From Pediococcus pentosaceus (GTDB lineage: Bacteria; Bacillota; Bacilli; Lactobacillales; Lactobacillaceae), in the NCBI RefSeq assembly GCF_001437285.1, contig NZ_JQBF01000003.1:231920-295919 (forward strand): a DNA stretch of 64,000 nucleotides, in the 5' to 3' direction. A program made the translations under genes and the position numbers. Below, in pieces: positions 29,363-38,997 of the stretch. The notes under the pieces are model-generated. The model saw only the letters and a program-made list of their open reading frames with translations, was not told the DNA's origin and ran no database searches. How positions within the stretch are numbered: position 1 is the first letter of the stretch; each line of letters starts with the position of its first letter.

Positions 29363-32008
29363 ATGGAAAGAAAGTCAAGTAGTGAAATTCGTCGAATGTA
29401 TTTAGATTTTTTCAAGAGTAAAGGTCACATCATTGAACCCAGTGCCTCATTAGTACCGCAAGATGATCCAACTTTGTTATGGATTAATTCTGGGGTTGCT
29501 ACCATGAAAAAGTACTTTGATGGAAGTGTGGTTCCTGAAGTACCTCGTCTAACAAGTTCACAAAAAAGTATTCGAACAAATGATATTGAAAATGTGGGTC
29601 ATACGGCTCGTCACCATACTTTGTTTGAAATGTTGGGTAACTTTTCAGTAGGAGATTATTTTAAAGAAGAAGCTATTCATTGGGCTTGGGAATTGCTAAC
29701 GTCCAAAGAATGGTATGGCATGGACCCAGAAAAATTGTATGTTACCGTCTATCCTAAGGATGAAGAAGCTAAAAAAATATGGTTAGAAACACCAATTGAT
29801 CCTAGCCATATTGTGGAAGTGGAAGACAATTTCTGGGATATCGGTGAGGGTCCTAGTGGTCCTGATTCAGAAATTTTCTATGATCGCGGTGAAGCATTTA
29901 ATAATCTTGAAGATGACGATCCAGAGAATTATCCTGGTGGAGAAAATGAACGCTGGCTTGAAATTTGGAATATTGTATTTTCACAATTTAACCATAAGCC
30001 AGATGGAACTTATGAACCACTTCCACATAAAAATATTGATACGGGGATGGGATTAGAACGAGTTGTTTCTGTTTTCCAAGATGCTCCCACTAACTTTGAA
30101 ACAGATTTATTCTTACCAATTATCCATGAAGTTGAAAAACTTAGTGGTAAAAAGTATGGAGAAAATAAAGAAAGTGATATCTCATTTAAGGTAATTGCTG
30201 ACCATGCACGGGCTATTACGTTTGCTATTGGTGATGGAGCTATTCCTTCTAATGAGGGACGTGGATACGTTATTCGTCGCTTATTACGTCGTGCGGTTAT
30301 GCATGGTAAACAACTGGGGGTAAATGAAACCTTCCTTTACAAGATGGTTCCAGTTGTAGGCGAAATTATGAAGGATTACTATCCAGAAGTGTTGGCTGAT
30401 CAGGATTATATTGCCAAAGTTATTAAATCTGAAGAAGATCGTTTTAGCGAAACACTTACAGACGGACTAGAACTTTTAAATACAATTATTGATGAAACTA
30501 AGACTAAGGGCTCCGACACAATTTCTGGATTTGATGCCTTTCGTTTGTTCGATACTTATGGTTTCCCACTAGAACTAGCTAAAGAATATGCTAGTGATAA
30601 GGGGCTCAAAGTTGACGAAGCAGGCTTTGAAGATGAAATGCAGAAGCAAAAAGAACGTGCCCGTTCGGCTCGATCAACAGAAAAATCAATGGGAGTTCAA
30701 TCTGATTTATTAACGGATTTAAAGACTGAAAGTAAATATGTTGGTTATGATACTCTTCGAGTTGATAATGCAATCCTTGAAAATGTAATTCAGGATGGGA
30801 AATTAACAGATATTGTAGAACCGGGTGAAGCCCGCGTCTTATTTAATATCACACCTTTCTATGCTGAAATGGGTGGACAAGTTGCGGATCAAGGTGAAAT
30901 TAGGGATGCCAATGGCGAAATTGTGGCGGAAGTGATTGATGTTCAACATGCACCTAATGGTCAAAACTTGCATACTATTAAAGCTTTAAAGAAGATGCAC
31001 AGCGGAGCAGCTTATACATTAGAAGTTAACCGAGCTTTCCATTTGAAAGTTGAAAAGAACCATACAGCCACTCATTTATTAGACCAAGCGCTACGTGATA
31101 TTTTGGGCGATCATACACAACAAGCAGGTTCGTTAGTTGAACCAGGTTATTTACGTTTTGATTTTACGCATTTTGGACAAGTAACTAACGAAGACTTGGA
31201 TCGGGTCGAAAAAATTATTAACGAAAAAATTTATGATGAAATTCCAGTAACAACGGTTGAAACGGACCTTGAAACTGGTAAGAAGATGGGCGCCATCGCC
31301 TTGTTTAATGATAAATATGGTAAAAAGGTACGCGTTGTTGGTATTGGCGATTATTCAAAAGAATTTTGTGGGGGGACCCATGTCAAGAATACTAATGAAA
31401 TTGGACTCTTTAAGATCGTTTCAGAATCCGGTGTGGGAGCTGGCGTTCGCCGAATTGAAGCTGTAACTTCACAGGCCGCACTTGAATTCTTAAATACTGA
31501 AGAAAACCTTTTGAAGCAAACAGCTGGTCTTTTGAAGAGTGCTCAATTAAAAGATGTTCCTACTAAGACTGAACAACTTCAATCAAATGTTAAAGCATTG
31601 ACACAAAAAATTAGCCAATTAGAAGCTAAGATTGCTAAATCCCAAGCTGCTAATATCGGCGATGAAATGGTGGAAATTAACGGAGTGCGTTTAATTGCTG
31701 CTGATGTTCAAGTTTCAGGAATGGATCAATTACGTCAAATGGCTGATGATTGGAAAAATAAAGATCAATCCGATGTCCTAGTCTTAGCTGCTAAGATTGG
31801 TGAAAAGGCTAATTTAATTGCTGCTGTCAAAGATGATTTTGTTAAAAAAGGTCTTAAAGCAGGAGATTTAATCAAAGCAATCGCGCCTAAAGTAAACGGT
31901 GGCGGTGGTGGACGTCCGAACATGGCTCAGGCCGGTGGTTCTAATCCGGATAATATCAAGGCTGCTTTGCAAGCCGCTCGAGAATGGCTAGAAAGTCAAA
32001 ATGGATAA
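29363..32008 (+). CDS. alaS: Alanyl-tRNA synthetase
   Basis: This class II synthetase charges tRNA-Ala. N-terminal catalytic core motifs (RTNDIENVG, HHTLFEMLGNFS, WNIVFSQFN), an editing domain with the zinc ligands HTATH (NHTATHLLDQAL) and CGGTH (EFCGGTHV), a coiled coil and a C-Ala domain ending GGGGGGRPNMAQAGG are present. The 881 residues are full length. RBS AGGAGG precedes the ATG. It heads the alaS-ireB-ruvX-DUF1292 cluster, behind an alanine T-box. Confidence 0.98.
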   Translation: MERKSSSEIRRMYLDFFKSKGHIIEPSASLVPQDDPTLLWINSGVATMKKYFDGSVVPEVPRLTSSQKSIRTNDIENVGHTARHHTLFEMLGNFSVGDYFKEEAIHWAWELLTSKEWYGMDPEKLYVTVYPKDEEAKKIWLETPIDPSHIVEVEDNFWDIGEGPSGPDSEIFYDRGEAFNNLEDDDPENYPGGENERWLEIWNIVFSQFNHKPDGTYEPLPHKNIDTGMGLERVVSVFQDAPTNFETDLFLPIIHEVEKLSGKKYGENKESDISFKVIADHARAITFAIGDGAIPSNEGRGYVIRRLLRRAVMHGKQLGVNETFLYKMVPVVGEIMKDYYPEVLADQDYIAKVIKSEEDRFSETLTDGLELLNTIIDETKTKGSDTISGFDAFRLFDTYGFPLELAKEYASDKGLKVDEAGFEDEMQKQKERARSARSTEKSMGVQSDLLTDLKTESKYVGYDTLRVDNAILENVIQDGKLTDIVEPGEARVLFNITPFYAEMGGQVADQGEIRDANGEIVAEVIDVQHAPNGQNLHTIKALKKMHSGAAYTLEVNRAFHLKVEKNHTATHLLDQALRDILGDHTQQAGSLVEPGYLRFDFTHFGQVTNEDLDRVEKIINEKIYDEIPVTTVETDLETGKKMGAIALFNDKYGKKVRVVGIGDYSKEFCGGTHVKNTNEIGLFKIVSESGVGAGVRRIEAVTSQAALEFLNTEENLLKQTAGLLKSAQLKDVPTKTEQLQSNVKALTQKISQLEAKIAKSQAANIGDEMVEINGVRLIAADVQVSGMDQLRQMADDWKNKDQSDVLVLAAKIGEKANLIAAVKDDFVKKGLKAGDLIKAIAPKVNGGGGGRPNMAQAGGSNPDNIKAALQAAREWLESQNG

Positions 32009-32040
32009 TATTACGAGTTAGTTACGAGAAGCTCCATTCA

Positions 32041-32069
32041 TTGTGATTTAGGTGCTAATAAAGTAAAAT
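32041..32069 (+). promoter_or_regulatory. Possible internal promoter before ireB
   Basis: TTGTGA (32041-32046) and TAAAAT (32064-32069) are 17 bases apart, between alaS and ireB. No terminator separates the genes, so this would let ireB, ruvX and the DUF1292 gene escape T-box control. Confidence 0.5.
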
Positions 32070-32100
32070 TAGGACTAGTATGTGAAGAGGGGTGCTAACA

Positions 32101-32382
32101 GTGGGAAAACTTGATGAAACAATGTTCTTTGACTTTGGCGATAATAAGCAAAACGATGTCAGAGAAACTTTAAAAACAGTCTACGATGCTCTTGAAGAGA
32201 AGGGATATAACCCTATTGATCAGATCGTTGGTTATTTAATTTCAGGTGATCCGGCATACATTCCACGGTTGAATGATGCTCGTAATTTGATTCGGAAACA
32301 TCAGCGCGATGAGATTATCGAAGAACTCGTTCGATACTATCTATCTGAACAAATCGCTGATAGCAAAAAGGAAGAAAATTAA
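32101..32382 (+). CDS. ireB: IreB family regulatory phosphoprotein
   Basis: IreB (formerly UPF0297, YrzL) is a small protein phosphorylated by the PASTA kinase IreK in enterococci and affects cephalosporin resistance. The 93-residue product has the family sequence [30 protein letters not shown] and the [19 protein letters not shown] stretch. GTG at 32101 is chosen as start with GAGGGG upstream. Its stop overlaps the ruvX start codon by one base. Position after alaS is conserved. Confidence 0.93.
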   Translation: MGKLDETMFFDFGDNKQNDVRETLKTVYDALEEKGYNPIDQIVGYLISGDPAYIPRLNDARNLIRKHQRDEIIEELVRYYLSEQIADSKKEEN

Positions 32383-32822
32383 TGAGATTAATGGGAATGG
32401 ATGTCGGTTCAAGAACAGTCGGAATTTCAGTTAGTGATCAGTTAGGATGGACTGCTCAAGGTGTCGAGATTGTTCCAATCAATGAAGATGAAGAAATCTT
32501 CGGGATTGAACGCGTTAAAGAATTAGTAAAAGAATATGATGTTGTAGGTTTCGTATTAGGCTTGCCTAAAAATATGAATAACACTGAGGGACCAAGAGTT
32601 GAAGCAGCACGTAACTATGGTAAGTTATTGGAAGAAACTTTTGGATTACCCATCGATTTTCAAGATGAACGGCTAACGACTGTGGAAGCTGAGCGCATGT
32701 TGATTGAGAAAGCAGATACTTCTCGTTCAAAGCGAAAAAAAGTGATTGATAAATTAGCAGCTAGCCTGATTTTAGAAAACTACTTAAACGGACATGGAAA
32801 ATTAATCGATAGATTAAAGTGA
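32382..32822 (+). CDS. ruvX: Holliday junction resolvase-like protein RuvX/YqgF
   Basis: An RNase H-fold nuclease implicated in pre-16S rRNA 5' end processing, historically a putative Holliday junction resolvase. The acidic catalytic residue is in [13 protein letters not shown], the second acidic motif in [13 protein letters not shown], and [13 protein letters not shown] plus the [13 protein letters not shown] end are typical. The 146 residues match. It overlaps ireB by one base, so the two are translationally coupled. Confidence 0.94.
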   Translation: MRLMGMDVGSRTVGISVSDQLGWTAQGVEIVPINEDEEIFGIERVKELVKEYDVVGFVLGLPKNMNNTEGPRVEAARNYGKLLEETFGLPIDFQDERLTTVEAERMLIEKADTSRSKRKKVIDKLAASLILENYLNGHGKLIDRLK

Positions 32823-32832
32823 GGACAAGCAT

Positions 32833-33120
32833 ATGGATAACGAAGAACAAAAAATTACACTTGTTGACGAACACGGAAATGAAGAATTGTATAACGTACT
32901 ATTTACGTTTGATTCAGAGGACTATGGTCGTTCATACGTCTTACTTTACCCATCAGAAGCAGAAGCAGATGAAGAGGTTGATATTCAAGCTTATGCCTTT
33001 ATGCCTGATGAAAATCACGACTTAGGTGAAGGGGAATTGATTCCAATTGAATCTGATGAAGAATGGGATATGATCGAAGAAGTCTTGAATACATTCCTTG
33101 GTGATCAAGACCAAGATTAA
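32833..33120 (+). CDS. DUF1292 domain protein (YrzB-like)
   Basis: A small, very acidic cytoplasmic protein of 95 residues. It shows the DUF1292 pattern (ITLVDEHGNEELYNVLFTFDSEDYGRSYVLLYP) and ends in acidic repeats. It lies ten bases after ruvX and closes the alaS cluster, the usual place in Firmicutes. Molecular function is unknown for the family. Confidence 0.9.
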   Translation: MDNEEQKITLVDEHGNEELYNVLFTFDSEDYGRSYVLLYPSEAEADEEVDIQAYAFMPDENHDLGEGELIPIESDEEWDMIEEVLNTFLGDQDQD

Positions 33121-33128
33121 TTTCCTAG

Positions 33129-33184
33129 AAACGGTCCTTGTTTGACGATGAGATATTATCTATCGGCGAGCGGGCCGTTTTTGA
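33129..33184 (+). terminator. Terminator after the alaS cluster
   Basis: AAACGGTCC (33129-33137) pairs with GGGCCGTTT (33172-33180), then T's. The 34-base loop contains a smaller CGAT...ATCG stem. Confidence 0.75.
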
Positions 33185-33206
33185 TTTGAAATGAAATGAG
33201 ATTGAT

Positions 33207-35564
33207 ATGAATAAGAAAATTTTAGATGTTTTAGAGTATGACAAGATTAAACAATCTATTCGGCAGTTTATAGCTACTGAAAATGGAACAAAAGAGTTAC
33301 GTGAGCTAGTACCAAGTAGCGATGAAACTGAAGTACGAAACGCCTTAAAACAAACACTAGATGCGGTTAATATTTATCGTTTAAAGAATGGTATTCCAGT
33401 TCCGCGGCTTGAAGATGTGACAGAGGCACTTCAACGTTTGAAGATTGATGCTGCTTTAAACGGTCAAGAATTAGCTCAAATTGGTAGAATTCTAAGAGCT
33501 ACACGAACGGTAATTAACTTTTTCGATGATTTAGAAAATGAAGAAATTGAAATCATTGCACTAGATCAAGTGATTGAGCAACTAGTAACTATTCCTGAAG
33601 TTGAAGAACGTTTAAGTAATTCAATTGAAGGAAACGGTCATTTGTTGAATTCCGCTTCAAGCGAACTAAGACGGATTCGTGCTTCCATTACCCGTATCGA
33701 GAGTGATGTGCGTTCACGAATGGAAAAATTCACACGTGGAAATAATGTTAAGTATTTAAGTGAACCAATCGTGACTATCCGAAACGAACGCTATGTTATT
33801 CCAGTTCGTGTTGAATATCGTTCTAAATTTGGTGGAGTAGTCCATGATCAAAGTTCATCAGGACAAACATTATACGTTGAACCTGAATCAGTAGTGGATT
33901 TGAATAATGAATTACGACAAAACCAAGTAGCAGAAGTCCATGAAGAGCAACGCATCTTACAAGAACTTAGTGCATTAGTAGCTCCTTACACAGATACATT
34001 AAAAGATAATAGTCGCATTTTGGGCCATTTAGATTTACTAAATGCTAAGGCCCAGTATGCTCATCAACTAAAAGCAACTGAACCGCAAATTTCAGCGTCC
34101 AATGAAATTAACCTACGAGAAGCAAGGCATCCTTTGATTGACCAAAAAAAGGTAGTTTCCAACGATATTAGACTAGGTGGAGAGTATGAGACACTCGTGA
34201 TTACTGGACCTAATACCGGTGGTAAGACCATCACCTTAAAAACGGTGGGACTCCTTCAATTAATGGCACAGTCGGGAATGTTTATTCCAGCTAATGAGAA
34301 TAGTACGGTTCGGATTTTTGAGGAAATATTTGCTGATATTGGGGATGAGCAATCCATCGAACAAAATTTGAGTACGTTCTCTTCCCATATGGATAATACA
34401 ATTCGAATTTTAGGCAATTTAAATGAACGTTCCTTGGCATTATTTGATGAATTGGGTGCCGGAACAGATCCTAAAGAAGGGGCTGCACTTGCGATTGCTA
34501 TTTTAGATAAAGTTCGCAGCACGGGGGCTGTTTCAATGACTACCACCCATTATCCAGAATTAAAGACTTATGGATATGAAAGAATGGGTACCATTAATGC
34601 TAGTATGGAATTCGATGTTGATACCTTGCAGCCTACCTATAAGTTATTATTAGGAATTCCTGGTCAGAGTAACGCTTTTGAAATTTCAAAACGTTTAGGT
34701 TTAGATAGTGATATCATCAGTCAAGCTCGGGGGCTAGTTGACCAAGATAGCCAAGATTTGAACAATATGATTAAAGATTTAACGACTCGTCAAAAACGAG
34801 CTCAAAAAATTAATCAACAAGCTGTGGAATTACTTAAACAAGCCGAGGAGTACCACCAAACCTTGGTCAAGGGAGTCGATAGCCTAAATTCGCAACGGAG
34901 CAATTTAATAGAGAGTGCTAAAGAAGATGCAAACCGAATTGTGAATGATAGTCAGGCCGAAGCAGACCGCATTATTAAACGTCTACGTAAGTTAGAACAT
35001 TCCACAGGAAGTTTTAAGGAAAATGATTTAATCGACGCTAAAAGTAAAATTAACGCCCTTCATCAGGATACTAACCTTAAACGTAATAAAGTTTTACGAC
35101 GCGCTAAAGAAGCTCAAAAATTCCATGAAAATGATGAAGTAGTGGTCTTAACTTATGGACAACGTGGGGAACTTCTTCGGCAAGTTGATAAAAAACATTG
35201 GGAAGTCCAAATGGGAATTATGAAAATGAAGGTTGCCGTTGATGAACTGGAAAAAGTTAAACCGGATAAGACGGTCAAGCGACGAGTTCATAACTCAGTT
35301 CAAAGAACGGCTTCTGCGGGAGTTAAAACAACCTTAGATTTACGTGGAAAACGTTATGAAGAAGCACTGACTGAAACCGATCGCTACATTGATGCTGCTT
35401 TGTTAGCAGGTTATGACGAGGTAACGATTGTTCATGGAAAAGGAACTGGGGCACTTAGAAGTGGGATTACCAAGTATCTTAAGAATAATCGTCGAATTAA
35501 AGCTTTTGAATACGCACCTGCGAATGCTGGTGGAAATGGTGCCACGATTGTTCATTTTAAATAA
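33207..35564 (+). CDS. mutS2: Endonuclease MutS2 / ribosome rescue factor RqcU
   Basis: MutS2 is a MutS-like ATPase lacking the mismatch-recognition domain. In Bacillus it binds collided ribosomes and promotes their splitting; older work links it to suppression of recombination. Walker A GPNTGGKTITLKT, Walker B LALFDELGAGTDPKEG, a coiled-coil clamp and the C-terminal Smr domain (LDLRGKRYEEA, VHGKGTGALRSG) are present. 785 residues is full length. trxA lies downstream with its own extended -10 promoter. Confidence 0.96.
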   Translation: MNKKILDVLEYDKIKQSIRQFIATENGTKELRELVPSSDETEVRNALKQTLDAVNIYRLKNGIPVPRLEDVTEALQRLKIDAALNGQELAQIGRILRATRTVINFFDDLENEEIEIIALDQVIEQLVTIPEVEERLSNSIEGNGHLLNSASSELRRIRASITRIESDVRSRMEKFTRGNNVKYLSEPIVTIRNERYVIPVRVEYRSKFGGVVHDQSSSGQTLYVEPESVVDLNNELRQNQVAEVHEEQRILQELSALVAPYTDTLKDNSRILGHLDLLNAKAQYAHQLKATEPQISASNEINLREARHPLIDQKKVVSNDIRLGGEYETLVITGPNTGGKTITLKTVGLLQLMAQSGMFIPANENSTVRIFEEIFADIGDEQSIEQNLSTFSSHMDNTIRILGNLNERSLALFDELGAGTDPKEGAALAIAILDKVRSTGAVSMTTTHYPELKTYGYERMGTINASMEFDVDTLQPTYKLLLGIPGQSNAFEISKRLGLDSDIISQARGLVDQDSQDLNNMIKDLTTRQKRAQKINQQAVELLKQAEEYHQTLVKGVDSLNSQRSNLIESAKEDANRIVNDSQAEADRIIKRLRKLEHSTGSFKENDLIDAKSKINALHQDTNLKRNKVLRRAKEAQKFHENDEVVVLTYGQRGELLRQVDKKHWEVQMGIMKMKVAVDELEKVKPDKTVKRRVHNSVQRTASAGVKTTLDLRGKRYEEALTETDRYIDAALLAGYDEVTIVHGKGTGALRSGITKYLKNNRRIKAFEYAPANAGGNGATIVHFK

Positions 35565-35651
35565 TCCTTATAAAATGTAAGCTAATTATTTCATTTGCTA
35601 CGCAAAGACTGGTATAGTTAACGTAACAAATTGTGAAAGAGGGTAATTAGA

Positions 35652-35963
35652 ATGGTTGAAGCTATTACAGATGCAAATTTTGAAGAAAAAACAAATACTG
35701 GCGTAACACTAACTGATTTTTGGGCTACATGGTGTGGACCTTGTCGGATGCAATCACCTGTAGTTGAACAACTTGCTGATGAAATGGGCGATAAAGTTTC
35801 ATTTTCTAAGATGGATGTTGATCAAAACCCTGAAACAGCAAGAAACTTTGGAATTATGAGTATCCCAACACTCTTGGTAAAAAAAGACGGAGCAGTGGTT
35901 GATTCAATCGTGGGATACCATTCTAAAGAACAATTAGCTAAGATTTTAGACCAATACATTTAA
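35652..35963 (+). CDS. trxA: Thioredoxin
   Basis: This disulfide reductase carries the active site WCGPC (residues 27-31: TWCGPCRMQ), the cis-proline loop (MSIPTLLV) and 103 residues, all standard. It begins behind GAGGG, preceded by an extended -10 (TGGTATAGT at 35610-35618), so it can be expressed separately from mutS2. It ends at a strong terminator. The window has no thioredoxin reductase. Confidence 0.96.
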   Translation: MVEAITDANFEEKTNTGVTLTDFWATWCGPCRMQSPVVEQLADEMGDKVSFSKMDVDQNPETARNFGIMSIPTLLVKKDGAVVDSIVGYHSKEQLAKILDQYI

Positions 35964-35980
35964 TTAAATTGAGGTTAAGT

Positions 35981-36015
35981 AGAAACCAATTTATCAATAA
36001 TTGGTTTCTTTTTTT
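35981..36015 (+). terminator. trxA terminator
   Basis: AGAAACCAATT and AATTGGTTTCT flank a short loop and are followed by T's. Confidence 0.9.
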
Positions 36016-36104
36016 ATAGAGTTAGGTGGGTAACATGCTCCCTTTTTTTACTGAAATTTAGTATTATGGATGTATGTATAATTTTATTTAGTGGGGGAAT
36101 TAAA

Positions 36105-36902
36105 ATGGATAATAGTCCAATTGGTTTTATGGATTCAGGCGTCGGTGGTCTGACAGTTGTCAAAACAGCTCAAAAACTGTTACCTAATGAAGAAATTATC
36201 TTTATTGGAGATGAAGCAAGAATGCCGTATGGTCCTCGTCCCACAGCAGAAGTCGTTGAATTTTCACGACAGATGGCGTCATTTTTAATAACTAAAAATA
36301 TTAAGGCGCTAGTGATTGCATGTAATACTGCGACCAACGCGGCGTTAGCGGTTTTACAAGCTGAATTACCCATCCCAGTAATTGGGGTGATTTTACCTGG
36401 CGCAATTGCAGCTAATAGGCAAACTAAAAATCAAAAAATTGGAGTTATTGCTACACTAGGCACAATTAAATCTGAGGCTTACCCAAAGGCTTTAGCTGAA
36501 ATTAATACCAAATTACGCGCTTATCCGGTAGCATGCCAAGAATTTGTAGAAATTGCTGAAAAAAATGAACTTCATACAACGGCAGCTCAAAAAGTTATGA
36601 ATGAAAAACTAGCTGAGTTTAGGCAAGATCAAATTGATACTTTGATTTTAGGCTGCACTCATTTTCCGCTTTTAGAAGAAGGTATCCAAGCAGCCGTTGG
36701 GCCTGATGTTACTTTAGTAGATCCAGGAGTGGAGACCGTTCACCAATTAATTGAAATTTTAACAAAACAAGCGCTTCAACATGCAGAAGGTCCTAAAGCG
36801 CAGGATCAATATTATTCAACGGGTAATATTAAGAATTTTGAAGAAATAGCGCGGACATTCTTAAATCAAGATCTAAGAGTTGAAGAAGTTAAAATTGACT
36901 AG
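36105..36902 (+). CDS. murI: Glutamate racemase
   Basis: The enzyme supplies D-glutamate for peptidoglycan. Both catalytic cysteines are visible: VIACNTATNAA and LILGCTHFPLL. The N-terminal FMDSGVGGLTV motif is also present. ATG at 36105 (265 residues) is chosen, with GGGGGA upstream; an in-frame ATG at 36066 adds an unlikely extension. It is followed by rdgB 11 bases later, a pairing conserved in Gram-positives. Confidence 0.97.
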   Translation: MDNSPIGFMDSGVGGLTVVKTAQKLLPNEEIIFIGDEARMPYGPRPTAEVVEFSRQMASFLITKNIKALVIACNTATNAALAVLQAELPIPVIGVILPGAIAANRQTKNQKIGVIATLGTIKSEAYPKALAEINTKLRAYPVACQEFVEIAEKNELHTTAAQKVMNEKLAEFRQDQIDTLILGCTHFPLLEEGIQAAVGPDVTLVDPGVETVHQLIEILTKQALQHAEGPKAQDQYYSTGNIKNFEEIARTFLNQDLRVEEVKID

Positions 36903-36913
36903 GAGAAATTAGA

Positions 36914-37510
36914 ATGAATAATGAAATTTTGATTGCCACGAAAAATGATGGAAAATTAAAAGAATTTAAACAAATTTTTGAACAAAAGGGCATTGTTGTA
37001 AAATCGCTGAAAGATATTAATGATGACGTTGAAATAGTTGAAAATGGCTTGTCGTTTGAAGAAAATGCCCGTTTAAAAGCAGACGGATACGCTAAATCAA
37101 TTGGTATTCCAGTCCTTGCCGATGATTCAGGTTTGGAAATCGATGCTTTGAATGGACGCCCAGGAATTTTTTCGGCGCGTTACGCCGGTGATCACAATGA
37201 TGCAGCTAACAATGCCAAAGTTCTTAGCGAATTGGGTGGCATTCCAGATGAAAAACGTACAGCAACGTTTCATTCAACCGTAGTTGTGCGCAAACCAGAC
37301 GGAAGTGAGTTAGTGGCAAATGGAAATCTACGAGGACGAATTCTTGCTGTTCCGCGCGGTGACAACGGCTTTGGTTATGATCCTTTATTTTTTGTGGAAG
37401 CAAAGAATAAAACTTTAGCTGAAATGACGCGTGAAGAGAAAAATAAAATTAGCCATCGTGCATTAGCAATTGAAGATTTATTAGTAAACTTTGATAAATT
37501 CTGGGAATAA
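36914..37510 (+). CDS. rdgB: XTP/dITP pyrophosphatase (Ham1/RdgB)
   Basis: This housecleaning enzyme hydrolyses non-canonical purine triphosphates (XTP, dITP) to monophosphates. Motifs: IATKNDGKLKEF (phosphate-binding SHR-like N-terminus), LADDSGLEIDALNGRPGIFSARYAG and GFGYDPLFFVEAKNKTLAEM, with KNKISHRALAI near the end. 198 residues. Operon with murI; it faces the oppositely oriented mscS across a bidirectional terminator. Confidence 0.96.
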   Translation: MNNEILIATKNDGKLKEFKQIFEQKGIVVKSLKDINDDVEIVENGLSFEENARLKADGYAKSIGIPVLADDSGLEIDALNGRPGIFSARYAGDHNDAANNAKVLSELGGIPDEKRTATFHSTVVVRKPDGSELVANGNLRGRILAVPRGDNGFGYDPLFFVEAKNKTLAEMTREEKNKISHRALAIEDLLVNFDKFWE

Positions 37511-37512
37511 AT

Positions 37513-37595
37513 AAAAAAGTATGCCATCAACATTGAACCCGTAGTAGAGTGAATTGGATCTAACTTTGGGTGATTATAAGATGGCATACTTTTTT
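37513..37595. terminator. Bidirectional terminator with an unusually long loop, between rdgB and mscS
   Basis: AAAAAAGTATGCCATC (37513-37528) is perfectly complementary to GATGGCATACTTTTTT (37580-37595). It can serve both converging genes. The 51-base loop is unusual and holds further short complementary pieces (ACCC/GGGT). Confidence 0.85.
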
Positions 37596-37596
37596 A

Positions 37597-38442
37597 CTAA
37601 TTTTGAATTTTAATTTGTTCTTGGGCTAAAGTTCGTAGACAACGATCCAAAATCATAGTTTTCATCGGAGTTTGATAGCCGGCCTTAACCTTGGCAGAGA
37701 TTTGAACTCCCAGATATCCGTAAGTCTTTTCGACTACAGGAGCGAGAACAATGGGAGTAGCTTTAATTTTATCGGTGTCTTGTTTAATCGAAGCTAGTTG
37801 GTCACGCAACAAGTCTTTAGCACGGTCAATTTCAAACGGATCACTGATTCGTAGAAAGATCGAAATAGTTTGACTTCCGCGAGAATGATTTGAAATTGTT
37901 GAAATGGAGCGATTCGGCAGGTAATGTAAAGTACCATCAAGTGCTTGAAGTTCAATGGTTCGTAAACCGATTGAAACGACGGTTCCATCGATGGATTGAA
38001 TCGTAACACTATCATCAACACGTAGTTGGCCTTCAATTAAAATGGTTAGGCCGTTAATAACATCGGACACAATCCCTTGAGTTCCGAGTCCAATTGCAAC
38101 ACTTAAGATTCCAGCACCGGCCAATAAAGTGCCCACTGGTACTCCTAAATTTGATAAAATAGTATAGACGTAAAAGAATAGGACGGAATACTTGAAAATA
38201 TTTTTAACCACTGCGTAAACGGTTTGTGAACGAGCGGATTGTTTTTCAATTGGATCGTGATGTTGAAAACTATTACGGATGATATGTTTACCAATCCGAT
38301 TAATAATCCAGAAAATAATGGTGATTAGAACGAGTTGGAAAAAATGTTCCATAAAAGCTACACCAATTTTTTCCCAATCAATATGAGTAAAGCTGGATTT
38401 TAATGATGGGAAGCCTGCTGCAATAGTAAGCATGTTTTTCAT
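37597..38442 (-). CDS. mscS: Mechanosensitive channel of small conductance, MscS family
   Basis: This protects the cell from osmotic downshock by opening under membrane tension. The 281-residue protein has membrane segments at about residues 31-50, 80-100 and a pore helix (TLLAGAGILSVAIGLGTQGIVSDVINGL), then the beta domain (GTVVSIGLRTIELQALDGTLHYLPN). The pattern fits the YkuT/YfkC-type MscS of Firmicutes. ATG at 38442 has AAAGGACG upstream on the minus strand. Monocistronic. Confidence 0.9.
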   Translation of the reverse strand: MKNMLTIAAGFPSLKSSFTHIDWEKIGVAFMEHFFQLVLITIIFWIINRIGKHIIRNSFQHHDPIEKQSARSQTVYAVVKNIFKYSVLFFYVYTILSNLGVPVGTLLAGAGILSVAIGLGTQGIVSDVINGLTILIEGQLRVDDSVTIQSIDGTVVSIGLRTIELQALDGTLHYLPNRSISTISNHSRGSQTISIFLRISDPFEIDRAKDLLRDQLASIKQDTDKIKATPIVLAPVVEKTYGYLGVQISAKVKAGYQTPMKTMILDRCLRTLAQEQIKIQN

Positions 38443-38571
38443 AAATAAAAATCGTCCTTTCAGTAATAATACTATTCTAACAGAATTTTGTAGCGAATAT
38501 GTAGGGGTTTTAATTGCACTTAATTATTTGTAATGCTATTCTGTAGTCATAAACGAACAGGAGGGGATCAT

Positions 38572-38985
38572 TTGACAGGAGGCGGAATTGCTGCAATTAT
38601 TGCTGCAGTAGCATTGCTTATTTTAGTTCTATTCATTGGATTAGTATTAGTGAATGCTTCTAAAACATTATCAGAGATTAATCGTAGTATGGCAGTGATC
38701 ACACGGGATGTTGATCTTATATCACATGAAGCTGAAGGTATTATGGCAAATGCGAACGAACTTTTAGAAGATGTTAACGGAAAAGTCGCTACCATCGATC
38801 CATTGTTCCAAGCGGTTGCTGACTTGAGTGAAAGTACATCGGATTTAAACCAAGCAACTCGTCGTTTAGCTGGTCGGGTAAACCATACTGGAAAAAGCAA
38901 GAATATCGGTAAAGTAGCCACAGCCATGAATGTTGGTAAAGGTGCTATGAATATGTATAAGAACCATAAAGTTAAGAATAAATAG
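38572..38985 (+). CDS. DUF948 domain membrane protein
   Basis: A small bitopic membrane protein: one N-terminal helix (about residues 4-29, Ala/Ile/Leu-rich) followed by a helical, t-SNARE-like region with repeated ANELLEDVNGKVATIDPLFQAV stretches. TTG at 38572 is chosen because GGAGGGG is upstream (137 residues). The next gene encodes a YtxH-type protein, and this pair is common in Lactobacillales. Function is unknown, though DUF948/YtxH proteins are often stress-related. Confidence 0.85.
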   Translation: MTGGGIAAIIAAVALLILVLFIGLVLVNASKTLSEINRSMAVITRDVDLISHEAEGIMANANELLEDVNGKVATIDPLFQAVADLSESTSDLNQATRRLAGRVNHTGKSKNIGKVATAMNVGKGAMNMYKNHKVKNK

Positions 38986-38997
38986 GGGGCTATCAGT

